From NCBI RefSeq assembly GCF_013035315.1, contig NZ_WQHP01000001.1, positions 434,001 to 498,000 of the forward strand: a stretch of 64,000 bases of DNA, in the 5' to 3' direction. How positions within the stretch are numbered: the stretch's first letter is position 1; the number at the start of each line of letters is the position of its first letter. This document shows positions 18,158 to 26,632 of this stretch, in pieces. The notes below the pieces were generated by a model, which was given only the letters and a program-made list of their open reading frames with translations, searched no databases and was not told where the DNA came from. This DNA comes from Ruegeria arenilitoris (GTDB lineage Bacteria; Pseudomonadota; Alphaproteobacteria; Rhodobacterales; Rhodobacteraceae). Made by a program: the position numbers and the translations under genes.

Positions 18158-18517
18158 ATGAAAGTATTGTCTATTGGGCTTCTGGCGGCTTGCGCAGTCA
18201 CCGCAACGGTTGGTCTTGCAGACGCAAAAGACAACAAGGGCAAGGGTAAAGGTCCAGACAAGTCGAAAATCGAAAAGTCGATAAAAACCAATAAAGGCGT
18301 TGGTGTACCGCCTGGACAGATAAAGCGTTACACGCGAGGGCAGAAACTCCCAAACGATCTGGCGTTCGACTATATTGACAACTTGGATGGCTGGAAATTG
18401 AAGCCCCTGCCCGCCGGTCAGCGATATATTCGCTTGAATGACGAAATCTTGTCGATATCAGAGGACACTAGGACAGTCATTGATGCCGTCGGAATAGTGA
18501 GCGATCTCGCAAACTGA
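18158..18517 (+). CDS. RcnB-like small periplasmic protein
   Basis: The 119-aa product has a signal peptide (cleavage near ADA, residue 23), a strongly basic Lys/Gly stretch (KDNKGKGKGPDKSK), then a domain ending LPAGQRYIRLNDEILSISED, which resembles RcnB-type periplasmic proteins (YHWVRVGND-like pattern). RcnB of E. coli affects nickel/cobalt balance, but most relatives are uncharacterised. CGGGAGG provides a good ribosome site. Upstream DNA is A/T-rich and likely contains the promoter. It ends 4 bp before the stop of the convergent hydrolase gene. Confidence 0.6.
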   Translation: MKVLSIGLLAACAVTATVGLADAKDNKGKGKGPDKSKIEKSIKTNKGVGVPPGQIKRYTRGQKLPNDLAFDYIDNLDGWKLKPLPAGQRYIRLNDEILSISEDTRTVIDAVGIVSDLAN

Positions 18518-18521
18518 AGTT

Positions 18522-19664
18522 TCAGCCAGTAAGAGATCGAATTGCGGCAACAAAGACATCCATTCCTACCGGGATAAGTGCGTCAGGGAAATCGTAGTCC
18601 GGGTTGTGCAACTGTGAATGATCCACGCCGGCCCCGAGCCAGAACATCGCCGTTTTTGCACCCTTGCCGAACTGACCAAAGTCTTCCGAGAATTTTTGCG
18701 GAACCACGGTTAATTCGCATGGCACCGCGCGTTCAGCGCATGCCGTAACGATTGTTTGGACGGCCTGTTCATCGTTCGTGCAGGCTTCGAAGACATCGTC
18801 ATAGCTGACAGAAACATCCAAGCCATCCATGGCTGCGGCCTGTTTTGCCAACGCTTCGGCCCCGGCGATCAAGCTTTCCATCCGCGCATCGGACACGGTT
18901 CTCAGCGTTACCCAAATCTGGGCTAGGCCCGGCGCGACGCCAAATGTGGGCTCGCCCAACCGGGCATGGGTCACTGTGGTCAGCGCAAAATCGGCATCCA
19001 ACGCGCCGCCTGATCCCAGATCGGCAAGCTTGACCATCAGATGTGACATGGCCCGCGCCGGGGACACCCCATCCTGAGGTGCAGCAGCATGCGAAGTCTT
19101 GCCGGTCAATTCGATCTTCATCCCGCGCGATGCGCAGTTTGCTGGTCCCTTACACAGCTCAACCGTACCAAGGGCCAAACCCGGCAGGTTGTGAAGCGAA
19201 AACACGTAGTCCGGCGCGATCTGATCGAACTTCGGGTCTGCACGAAAGGCAATCGCGCCTTGCCCGGTTTCCTCGGCCGGTTGAAAGATCAGAACAACCC
19301 GACCCTTTGCGGGCTGTTGTCGCGCCAGCTCTTCGGCCACGCCCAGCACCATTGTCATGTGGCCGTCGTGGCCGCACAGATGCCCTTTGCCGGGCACCTT
19401 AGACACATAGGGCTTCGAACTGAGCTCCTGGATTGGCAGCCCATCCAGTTCGCACCGGATCCCCACAGTTGGTCCTGCGTGCCCACTGTCAAAGACCGCG
19501 GCAACGCCGTGTCCGCCCAGACCGGTCAGCACCTGATCGGCACCGTACCCTTGCAACAGGGTGGCCACGCGAGCAGCAGTCTCACGCTCCTGCCCTGAGA
19601 GTTCGGGGTATTCGTGCAGTTCGTGGCGCAGTCGGGTTAACCGGGCGCAGGTTTCAGGTGTCAC
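18522..19664 (-). CDS. M20 family amidohydrolase (hippurate hydrolase/IAA-amino acid hydrolase type)
   Basis: The 380-aa protein belongs to M20D amidohydrolases: [14 protein letters not shown] at the start, [15 protein letters not shown] (metal ligands Cys/His) near residue 93, and [11 protein letters not shown] with the catalytic Glu near 128. Such enzymes cleave N-acyl amino acids or small amides in the cytoplasm; no export signal is present. The start overlaps lipA's stop by 4 bases, so it is translated from the lipA transcript, though no functional tie to lipoate is known. Confidence 0.87.
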   Translation of the reverse strand: MTPETCARLTRLRHELHEYPELSGQERETAARVATLLQGYGADQVLTGLGGHGVAAVFDSGHAGPTVGIRCELDGLPIQELSSKPYVSKVPGKGHLCGHDGHMTMVLGVAEELARQQPAKGRVVLIFQPAEETGQGAIAFRADPKFDQIAPDYVFSLHNLPGLALGTVELCKGPANCASRGMKIELTGKTSHAAAPQDGVSPARAMSHLMVKLADLGSGGALDADFALTTVTHARLGEPTFGVAPGLAQIWVTLRTVSDARMESLIAGAEALAKQAAAMDGLDVSVSYDDVFEACTNDEQAVQTIVTACAERAVPCELTVVPQKFSEDFGQFGKGAKTAMFWLGAGVDHSQLHNPDYDFPDALIPVGMDVFVAAIRSLTG

Positions 19665-20611
19665 CCTTGCTCCAGCTTTTTCTGGCGCGCGTCGCGCAGC
19701 CGGGCAAAGTCATCCCCCGCGTGGTAGGACGAACGGGTCAGAGGCGTCGCTGACACCATGAGGAACCCTTTGCCATAGGCGGCCTTTTCATATGATGCGA
19801 ACTCTTCCGGGGTCACAAACCGGTCGACGCCGTGATGCTTTGGCGTGGGCTGCAGGTACTGACCGATGGTGAGAAAATCGATAACGGCAGCGCGCATGTC
19901 GTCCATGACCTGACGCACCTGTTGTTCGTTCTCACCCAGCCCGACCATGATGCCGGATTTCGTGAAAATCGACGGATCGAGTTCCTTGACCCGTTGCAAC
20001 AGCCGCAGCGAGTGGAAATAGCGCGCGCCTGGACGAACCTCAGGGTAAAGGCCCGGTACGGTCTCAAGATTGTGGTTGAACACGTCCGGTTTGGCCTCAA
20101 CCACGGTCTCCAATACGGAGGGATCACATTTCAGGAAGTCCGGCGTCAGGATTTCGATGGTCGTCTTCGGCGACCGGTGCCGAACCGCTCGGATCGTTTG
20201 CGCGAAATGTTCCGCGCCGCCGTCCTTGAGGTCATCACGGTCCACCGAGGTAATCACCACGTGGTTCAGACCCAGTTTCTGGACGGCATGCGCCACGCGC
20301 CCGGGCTCGAACGCGTCCAGTTCATCCGGGCGACCGGTGGCGATGTTGCAGAAGGTGCAGCCGCGGGTACAGATCTCGCCCATGATCATCATGGTGGCGT
20401 GGCCCTGGCTCCAACACTCGCCCACGTTGGGGCACCCGGCCTCTTCGCAGACAGTGACCAGATTGTTTTCACGCATGATCTTGTGGGTATCGGCATAGCC
20501 TTTCCCACCGGGCGCTTTGACGCGAATCCACTTTGGCTTTTTAGGCTGCGCGTTATCGGGACGATGCGCTTTTTCGGGGTGACGTTGTTCTGGGATCTTC
20601 AGATCACGCAC
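19661..20611 (-). CDS. lipA: Lipoyl synthase
   Basis: LipA is the radical-SAM enzyme inserting two sulfurs into octanoyl groups on E2/H proteins. It has the auxiliary cluster [12 protein letters not shown] (near residue 55) and the radical-SAM motif [10 protein letters not shown] (near 81), followed by [12 protein letters not shown] and the C-terminal [10 protein letters not shown]; 316 aa matches the family. It is co-transcribed with the M20 hydrolase and divergent from the peroxiredoxin gene. Confidence 0.96.
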   Translation of the reverse strand: MRDLKIPEQRHPEKAHRPDNAQPKKPKWIRVKAPGGKGYADTHKIMRENNLVTVCEEAGCPNVGECWSQGHATMMIMGEICTRGCTFCNIATGRPDELDAFEPGRVAHAVQKLGLNHVVITSVDRDDLKDGGAEHFAQTIRAVRHRSPKTTIEILTPDFLKCDPSVLETVVEAKPDVFNHNLETVPGLYPEVRPGARYFHSLRLLQRVKELDPSIFTKSGIMVGLGENEQQVRQVMDDMRAAVIDFLTIGQYLQPTPKHHGVDRFVTPEEFASYEKAAYGKGFLMVSATPLTRSSYHAGDDFARLRDARQKKLEQG

Positions 20612-20652
20612 GGCTGGCTTTCCTGACTTTGGGTCAATTTGCTTAGCTGTAA

Positions 20653-20676
20653 CATAGTACGCCTGCGGCGACTATG
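20653..20676. promoter_or_regulatory. Inverted repeat in the lipA/peroxiredoxin divergent region
   Basis: CATAGT (20653-20658) and ACTATG (20671-20676) flank a nested CGCC-TGC-GGCG, giving a 10-bp bulged hairpin. It lies just upstream of lipA in a 265-bp divergent gap that is otherwise A/T-rich near the peroxiredoxin start. It may be a regulator site or a lipA 5'-leader hairpin. The outer ATAG/CTAT halves recall OxyR boxes, but their spacing does not match the usual ATAG-N7-CTAT. Confidence 0.4.
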
Positions 20677-20876
20677 CCAGCCGGTCATACCCGCCATGCA
20701 AGGCCGCATTGCATGCGCAGCAACTCAGGCCAGAGGATTAGCCAGATCGCTGGGATAAATGTCGTTTTGTTAGACACTTGCCCACATATTGCAATTGCGG
20801 CATTTCTGACATTGAAGGCCATTTAGAACTGTTTTAAATCCCTTTCAATTCCAATTTGAATCACAGGAGCCTGTAG

Positions 20877-21425
20877 ATGAAAACCGGCGCAAAACTGCCC
20901 TCCGTTACCTTCCACACCCGCGTTCGCGATGAAGCTATCGAGGGGTCGAATCCTTTCCGCTGGGAAGACAAAACCACTGCGGATTACTTTGCAGGCAAGC
21001 GCGTCATCCTGTTTTCGCTGCCGGGCGCATTCACGCCCACATGCTCGACCTACCAGCTGCCCGGGTTTGAAAACGGCTATGCCGATTTCACCGCTAAGGG
21101 CATCGACGAAATCTACTGCATGTCGGTGAACGACAGCTTTGTCATGAACAAATGGGCGCAGGATCAAGGTCTGAAAAACGTCAAGGTCATTCCAGATGGT
21201 TCGGGCGAGTTCACTCGCAAGATGGGCATGCTGGTCGACAAGGACAATCTGGGCTTCGGTATGCGCTCGTGGCGCTATGCTGCCATCGTAAACGACGGTG
21301 TTGTAGAGGCATGGTTCGAAGAACCCGGCCTGATTGACAACTGCCCCGAAGACCCATATGGCGTGTCGTCGCCGGAAACTCTGATGAAGCACCTGGACGA
21401 AGCCAAGCAGCCTGAATTGGCTTAA
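20877..21425 (+). CDS. Peroxiredoxin, Prx5 type
   Basis: A 182-aa thiol peroxidase of the Prx5/AhpE-like group that reduces H2O2 and organic peroxides in the cytoplasm. The peroxidatic Cys is in PGAFTPTCSTYQLPG near residue 57, and the second conserved Arg is in FGMRSWRYAA. No signal peptide. CAGGAG provides the ribosome site. It converges on an OxyR gene, with one terminator between them; joint function in peroxide defence is likely. Confidence 0.93.
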   Translation: MKTGAKLPSVTFHTRVRDEAIEGSNPFRWEDKTTADYFAGKRVILFSLPGAFTPTCSTYQLPGFENGYADFTAKGIDEIYCMSVNDSFVMNKWAQDQGLKNVKVIPDGSGEFTRKMGMLVDKDNLGFGMRSWRYAAIVNDGVVEAWFEEPGLIDNCPEDPYGVSSPETLMKHLDEAKQPELA

Positions 21426-21450
21426 GCCCGTCCGATTTCAAAGCAAATTA

Positions 21451-21475
21451 GGCTCGCCACTGGCGAGCCTTTTTT
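21451..21475. terminator. Terminator between peroxiredoxin and oxyR genes
   Basis: An 8-bp stem GGCTCGCC (21451-21458) / GGCGAGCC (21462-21469), 3-nt loop, followed by TTTTTT on the plus strand. It ends the peroxiredoxin transcript and overlaps the last bases of the convergent oxyR gene. Confidence 0.88.
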
Positions 21476-22403
21476 ATTGGCGTGTCGCGGTCACGATTTC
21501 TTCGCCGACGCGTCGGATAACCTCTGCCAGACTGTCAAACCAGTCCTCTCTGCCAGTCGATAACCGCCGCACCAGACCCACCGTTCGGGCCGGTTGCGGC
21601 GCACCAAATCGCATGAGCTTAAGCCCCGGGACCGCCTCAGTTTCTGACCGCGCGGCAAGTTCAGGCATAAGTGTCAGGCCGAACCCGTCAGCAACCAATC
21701 GCGACAGTGTCGCCAACGAGGATGCGCCCATATTAATCAAACCGCTGCTGCGGTCCTGCCCGCAAACCTCCAACGCCTGATCCGTCAGGCAGTGACCGTC
21801 ATCCAGCAACATCAATTGCGCTTTTTGCAGATCAATAGGGCGCAATGCATCCGGGTTGGTCGGAACAGTTTGCAGCCGCCCTGCACTGCCCGCCAGAAAA
21901 AAGCGATCTTCAAAAAGCGGCAGTTCGAACATCTCGCTTCCACCTGATGGCAGGGCCATGACACCGGCGTCGATCTCACCGGCGCGCAACATGGCCAGCA
22001 ACCGCTCGGTCCGGGCCTCGCGGATCTGGACCCGGAGTGAGACGTCAGTCGTGCGTAAACCGGCCAAAACGCCGGACAGCAGGTAAGGAGCAATTGTCGG
22101 TATGATCCCGATCGACAAAGACCTGTGCCCGCTGGAGTTATCCTTTGCGAATTGATCTAGCCGATCCGCAGCGCCCAGAACTTGCCGCGCGTAGTCCAGA
22201 ACATCCCGACCCAACGGGGTTAGCAGAATGTCACGCGCCTGCCGTTCGAACAGCGGACCGCCCAAAGTTTCCTCGAGCGACTTGATCTGAACGGACAGCG
22301 CAGGCTGAGACACATGGCACACCTGCGCGGCCCGGCCAAAATTGCGTTGATCAGCAACCGCGCTGAAATACTGAAGCTGTCTGAGGGTAAAATTCATAGG
22401 CAT
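21474..22403 (-). CDS. oxyR: Hydrogen peroxide-sensing LysR regulator OxyR
   Basis: A 309-aa LysR-type activator with an N-terminal winged helix (QVCHVSQPALSVQIKSLEE) and a C-terminal sensing domain. The stretch LLDDGHCLTDQALEVC matches the OxyR redox loop: Cys205 and Cys214 are 9 residues apart, as are Cys199 and Cys208 in E. coli OxyR, so the disulfide switch should work. This lifts the call from generic LysR to OxyR. It faces the peroxiredoxin gene. Starts at 22403 or, two codons later, 22397 are both possible. Confidence 0.88.
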   Translation of the reverse strand: MPMNFTLRQLQYFSAVADQRNFGRAAQVCHVSQPALSVQIKSLEETLGGPLFERQARDILLTPLGRDVLDYARQVLGAADRLDQFAKDNSSGHRSLSIGIIPTIAPYLLSGVLAGLRTTDVSLRVQIREARTERLLAMLRAGEIDAGVMALPSGGSEMFELPLFEDRFFLAGSAGRLQTVPTNPDALRPIDLQKAQLMLLDDGHCLTDQALEVCGQDRSSGLINMGASSLATLSRLVADGFGLTLMPELAARSETEAVPGLKLMRFGAPQPARTVGLVRRLSTGREDWFDSLAEVIRRVGEEIVTATRQ

Positions 22404-22450
22404 TACCTATCACCACCACCAAAAAGCTCAATCAGAAACTATGGCAAACT

Positions 22451-23554
22451 TCACCCGATCAAACGTGTTTTTTCGGCCTGATCTTCATAGTGCCGCTTAA
22501 GACGCTGCAGAGCGATGCGCAGAACGATTTTTCCAGATCGCGCCGACCAGCCCATGCGTTTCTCGGCCAGTTCCAACCCTTCCAGATAACAGCAGCAACG
22601 CAGCGCAACGTCGCTGAGCCCCGGCCCAAGATCCGACAGCGCACGTTCGACCCGTGCCCGTGCATCAGACGACCCTTGCCCCGCATGAACTCCGGCACCA
22701 AAACTGCCACGCCTCCCAGCGGTCAGAAAGTGATCCCAGTTCTGCGTGACCTGAGGGCCAATCTGCGCCAGCTCAAAGTCCTCACGCAGACGCTCACCCG
22801 CGCTGACAAGGGCTTCGTCCAGAAACGGCTTGCCATCCCGATCCCGTCGGCGTGCCAGGGCGATCAAAGGGCTTTCGGCTGCGCTGTAGCGAATGCGCCG
22901 AGCACGGGGTGAGGACGTGATTTTGCTACCCTGCGCCTGAAAAGGCGTTTGCGCCTCGGCCATACCGAATTCGTTTCTCGCACGCGCCTTGTTCTCGGCC
23001 TCGGCAATCAGTTGGCTCAGTGCAGCGCGCCCTGAGGACGAGATACGATAGCGCGAAATACGTCCCGGATTGCCGCAAGAAATCCAGTCCTTTAGCGCCA
23101 AGGCCTGCGCGATCCGGCAATCTACAACGGCTGTTCTGGTAGCGGCATTGTCACCGCTGTCACGGACGACCACGGCCTTGTCCATCTCTTCCGCCACCGC
23201 CAGCACCGCGCCGGTTTCGCACAATCTGCGCAGGATCCGCAGGGCCTCGCGGTTGAACTCTTCGTCCTTGGCCGCTACGTCTTCTGGCTGCAGGCCCAAC
23301 GCTTCAGAAGCGGCCCTAGATTGCCCTTCGAGATCCGAGAAATGAGTTTCCGCAAGCGATTGCAGCGCGGCATCCACAAGCGGGTCGTCGCGACGCATTT
23401 CGATGCGCCGAATTTGTCTGAGTATGGTTGACGCATGGCACCCAACAGACCGCGCTATGTCGCGGATCGACTGGCCGGTTTCGGTGTGCGCCAGGTATCT
23501 TTGCGCCCCCTCAGGTACCCAAGCCGGAATGGTGAAAGCCATGCTATCTTCCAT
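22451..23554 (-). CDS. DUF6456 domain protein with N-terminal helix-turn-helix
   Basis: The 367-aa protein has an N-terminal helix-turn-helix (GQSIRDIARSVGCHASTILRQ near residue 35) and a C-terminal DUF6456 region (PLIALARRRDRDGKPFLDEA, then CCCYLEGLELAEKRMGWSAR) typical of Rhodobacterales. The middle is a second winged-helix-like segment. It is likely a DNA-binding regulator, but no target is known. The start was set to ATG 23554, preceded by GAGGG; ATG 23542 is a close alternative. Two TTAACC half-sites (23611, 23651) lie upstream, a hint of cell-cycle (CtrA-type) control only. Confidence 0.78.
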   Translation of the reverse strand: MEDSMAFTIPAWVPEGAQRYLAHTETGQSIRDIARSVGCHASTILRQIRRIEMRRDDPLVDAALQSLAETHFSDLEGQSRAASEALGLQPEDVAAKDEEFNREALRILRRLCETGAVLAVAEEMDKAVVVRDSGDNAATRTAVVDCRIAQALALKDWISCGNPGRISRYRISSSGRAALSQLIAEAENKARARNEFGMAEAQTPFQAQGSKITSSPRARRIRYSAAESPLIALARRRDRDGKPFLDEALVSAGERLREDFELAQIGPQVTQNWDHFLTAGRRGSFGAGVHAGQGSSDARARVERALSDLGPGLSDVALRCCCYLEGLELAEKRMGWSARSGKIVLRIALQRLKRHYEDQAEKTRLIG

Positions 23555-23794
23555 AGTTACTTGCCCTCGTCGACAATCCAATCTGTTCTCAATCGCCCCC
23601 GGAAAATTTGTTAACCAATCCTAACTAGAGTTGCTTTCGTTACTCGTTCGTTAACCGGAGGAGACAAGAGCCAGATTTGATTCAAAATCATAAACACTCA
23701 TTAAGTCAGAGTTCGGAGAGAGCCCAAACAAGGCTACACCCGCTTAGATTGTGTGAGAAATGCGCATCTTCTGTTCAACCAAGGGAACACTGAA

Positions 23795-24094
23795 ATGCAG
23801 GACCTGATGACCATGATTACAACGCTCCGCCGCCCTCCTCTGCTGGCCCGGGCCGCTAAACACGGAGCGCAGGATTAAGATCGGGAACGGCACCTGCAGC
23901 GTATCCTGGGGTACGGGTCCTTGCCCGGAACAGGTGCTGCCTTGGTACGGCTAATGGAAATGGAACGAGAGGTTAACGCCCAAAGACAGGCCGAAGATGC
24001 CGCCTATTCGCTGGTTCGCCATCTGGATCTGTTGATTGCGCTTTTGGGCGAGGCGCAACTGTTCAAAGCCAGCCGCGCCTCGCAGTATCAGTGA
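23795..24094 (+). pseudogene. DUF6477 family gene broken by one in-frame TAA
   Basis: The frame opens at ATG 23795 (GGGAA upstream) and reads LRRPPLLARAAKHGAQD, then TAA at 23876-23878, then continues in the same frame without a shift: DRERHLQRILGYGSLPG, ALVRLMEMEREVNAQRQA, EDAAYSLVRHLDLLIALLGE, to TGA at 24092-24094. Without the stop it would be 99 aa, the usual DUF6477 size and pattern, where a Tyr (TAT/TAC) normally stands at codon 28. One base change thus explains it. Coding quality is kept on both sides, so the lesion is recent or is a sequencing error; downstream restart at an internal Met is possible. DUF6477 function is unknown. Confidence 0.8.
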
Positions 24095-25639
24095 TCAGGT
24101 AAAGGCATCCGGCATGGATGCTTTCTTCTCCGCAATATACTCATTCAACGCAGCGTTGATTGACGGGTCGAGTTGCGGTTGCTGATAGTTGGCCAGCAAA
24201 TGCTCGACCCGCGCCGAGGCGAGTTGCCGCGTATCGCGCGCGCCTTCATCTTCCCAGGTCTCGTAGGGTTTGTAGTCCAGCAGATCGGATTTCCAGAAGG
24301 CCTCTTTGAAGTTCGCCTGCGTATGGGCACATCCAAGATAGTGACCACCGGGTCCTACCTCGCGGATCGCGTCCATGGCCTGCGCGTTCTCGTCATAAGC
24401 CACGCCTTTTGCCAGACCGTGCAGAACGCCCAGTTGATCCGCGTCCATCACGAATTTTTCGAAGTCGGCGACCAGACCGCCTTCCAGCCAGCCGCAGGAA
24501 TGCAGCATGAAGTTCACACCAGCCATCAGACCCATGTTCAGCGAGTTTGCAGTCTCGTACGCCGCCTGCGCATCAGGCAACTTCGAGCCACAGAAAGACC
24601 CCGCAGACCGGTACGGCAGGTTCAGACGCCGTGCCAGTTGCCCTGCGCCATACGTGATGTGCGCGGCTTCTGGCGTTCCAAAAGTCGGCGCGCCCGAGTT
24701 CATGTCGATCGATGTCACAAACGCACCAAAAATCGCGGGTGCGCCCGGACGGATGATCTGGCTGTATGCGACCCCGGCCAGAACTTCGGCCAGAACCTGT
24801 GTCAGCGTACCGGCAACCGAAACCGGTGCCATCGCTCCGCCCACGATGAACGGCGAGATGATGCAGGCCTGATTGTTGCGCGCATAAACTTCGAGCGAGC
24901 CCATCATTACATCGTCGAAGGTCATCGGCGAGTTGATGTTGGTCAGCGAGGTCATGACGGTGTTTTCCTGCACGAACTCTTTGCCGAACAGAATTTCGCA
25001 CATTTCAACCGAATCCTGCGCACGCGCCGGGTCAGTCACCGAGCCCATGAATGGCTTGTCCGACAGGGTCATGTGCGCCATCAGCATGTCCAGGTGACGC
25101 TTGTTCACCGGAATATCCGTCGGCTCACAAACCGTACCGCCCGAGTGGTGCAGCCACTTGGACATATAGGCCAGTTTCACGAACTTGTTGAAATCGTCCA
25201 TGGTCGCATAGCGACGGCCACCCTGTGCATCCCGCACGAACGGAGGGCCATAGACCGGGGCAAGAACCATGTTGCGGCCGCCGATGACCACCGATTTTTC
25301 GGGGTTGCGGGCGTGCTGGGTGAACTGGCTGGGCGCTGTCTTGATCAGCTCGCGAGCCAGACCACGCGGAATGCGCACACGCTCGCCGTCCACGTCGGCA
25401 CCGGCGTCTTTCCAGCGCTGCAACGCGCCTGGATTATCGACGAAGTTAACACCGACTTCGGCAAGAATGGTTTCCGCGTTGGTTTCGATGATCTCCAACG
25501 CCTCTTCATTGAGAATTTCGAAGTTCGGAATATTCCGTTCGATATACTTCGCGGTTTCGATACGAACTGCGGTGCGTTCGGCCCGGCGAGCGGCGCCACC
25601 GCCACCTCGTGCCCTGCGCCGGGTATTTGCCTCTGCCAT
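24095..25639 (-). CDS. Trimethylamine methyltransferase (MttB) family protein, non-pyrrolysine
   Basis: A 514-aa MttB-superfamily methyltransferase. Features are an Arg/Gly-rich N-terminus (RRRARGGGGAARR), FEILNEEALEIIETNAE, YGPPFVRD, and a conserved core with SAGSFCGSKLPDAQAAYE. There is no in-frame TAG, so it lacks pyrrolysine; such proteins demethylate quaternary amines (glycine betaine, carnitine and others) to a corrinoid protein. No corrinoid protein gene is adjacent, so partner and substrate are unknown. It ends one base from the DUF6477 remnant. Confidence 0.85.
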   Translation of the reverse strand: MAEANTRRRARGGGGAARRAERTAVRIETAKYIERNIPNFEILNEEALEIIETNAETILAEVGVNFVDNPGALQRWKDAGADVDGERVRIPRGLARELIKTAPSQFTQHARNPEKSVVIGGRNMVLAPVYGPPFVRDAQGGRRYATMDDFNKFVKLAYMSKWLHHSGGTVCEPTDIPVNKRHLDMLMAHMTLSDKPFMGSVTDPARAQDSVEMCEILFGKEFVQENTVMTSLTNINSPMTFDDVMMGSLEVYARNNQACIISPFIVGGAMAPVSVAGTLTQVLAEVLAGVAYSQIIRPGAPAIFGAFVTSIDMNSGAPTFGTPEAAHITYGAGQLARRLNLPYRSAGSFCGSKLPDAQAAYETANSLNMGLMAGVNFMLHSCGWLEGGLVADFEKFVMDADQLGVLHGLAKGVAYDENAQAMDAIREVGPGGHYLGCAHTQANFKEAFWKSDLLDYKPYETWEDEGARDTRQLASARVEHLLANYQQPQLDPSINAALNEYIAEKKASMPDAFT

Positions 25640-25776
25640 GAGAAGATCCCGTCTGGTTGATTTGATTGATCAACTTGTTATAGCAGCCTTAACTGCCTCA
25701 GCATCAGGATTGCGGCGCTCTGGGGGAAAAAGCGACATTGACGGTCGTCGCAAACAACAGATCAGCCAGTGTCAAC

Positions 25777-26472
25777 TCAAGCCTCGGACACAACATCCCA
25801 CTCGACACTTTCGATGCTCGGTTCGAGCATAAGCGGAGCAACGATTTTGTGCTGCACGGCTTCGGGCTGATCCTCCATTGAAACGATGATTTCAATCGTT
25901 TGAAGCCCGTTGGAGATATCACTTTTGTCGAACCCGACGATCCGTACGTCATTCTGTGCAAGAGCTTTAAGCACTGACATGCGCGCATCTGCCTGCGTGT
26001 TTTCGTGACAACGCAACAAAATTCGAAACTCCTGCGTCAACGGAACACCAGCTCGAGTCGTGCGTTTGAGCCATTTTACCAGCGGTCTTAGCCCGAGATT
26101 CACAAAGATAACGAACCCGGTCATCATAACGGCAAAGTACCAAGCTCCAGCGCCTGCCATCATTCCCACTGCAGCCGAACACCAAAGCGTCGCGGCGGTA
26201 TTCAGCCCATGGATCGTAAATCCGTTGCGAAAAATGATCCCTGCCCCAAGGAAGCCAATTCCTGACACCACTTGCGCAGCGACCCGCGTGGGACTTACTT
26301 CTTCTGGAAAAAGCGCCGAAAAAACAACAAACGCCCCCGCACTTAGTGCAACCAATGCATTTGTGCGCAGCCCCGCCATACGCTGGCGAACTTGCCTTTC
26401 CGACCCAATCAACGCGCCGCAGAACATTGCGAGTGCCAAATTCAAAGCCGCAATTTCAATAGCAATTGGCAT
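25777..26472 (-). CDS. MgtC/SapB family membrane protein
   Basis: At 231 aa, the N-terminal ~140 residues form several membrane helices with the MgtC motifs GALIGSERQVRQRMAGLRTN near residue 22 and GIGFLGAGIIFRNG near 70; the C-terminal part is a cytosolic ACT-like domain (RIVGFDKSD, TIEIIVSMEDQ). MgtC proteins affect ATP synthase activity and survival in low magnesium; whether this one does so is unknown. It is upstream of the MttB gene on the same strand but 137 bp away. Confidence 0.86.
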   Translation of the reverse strand: MPIAIEIAALNLALAMFCGALIGSERQVRQRMAGLRTNALVALSAGAFVVFSALFPEEVSPTRVAAQVVSGIGFLGAGIIFRNGFTIHGLNTAATLWCSAAVGMMAGAGAWYFAVMMTGFVIFVNLGLRPLVKWLKRTTRAGVPLTQEFRILLRCHENTQADARMSVLKALAQNDVRIVGFDKSDISNGLQTIEIIVSMEDQPEAVQHKIVAPLMLEPSIESVEWDVVSEA

Positions 26473-26632
26473 CGCGTTTTTCCCGTCTTTCTAGTGTCTT
26501 CGCGCCGCGGCACCCGGACCGTCATATTTTTGTTACAAAACTTTTACAATTGGTTTTTTTGTTTCCCCCACTTCGGCGGTGATTCAAGAGCTTCCTCTTG
26601 CGAAAGCACCTGTCTTGCCATATGGCGCAACC

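Noticed and set aside
20653-20676. OxyR-binding site upstream of the peroxiredoxin gene
   Set aside because: ATAG and CTAT halves are present, but spacing is 14, not 7, and the repeat lies closer to lipA; kept only as an unassigned inverted repeat.
23605-23660. Full CtrA box (TTAA-N7-TTAA) upstream of the DUF6456 gene
   Set aside because: Only separate TTAACC half-sites with non-matching spacing are visible.
23678-23793. Possible 38-codon frame from a TTG near 23678 ending just before the DUF6477 remnant
   Set aside because: The nearby GGAGG is too far from the start, composition is not coding-like, and no family is recognised.
24095-25639. Pyrrolysine-containing trimethylamine methyltransferase
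   Set aside because: The frame has no internal TAG, so it is the non-pyrrolysine branch of MttB proteins.
24173-25660. Long open frame (495 codons) on the plus strand opposite the MttB gene
   Set aside because: It mirrors the coding frame of a clear MttB homologue, is rich in His/Arg as antisense of GC-rich DNA, and shows no family motif.
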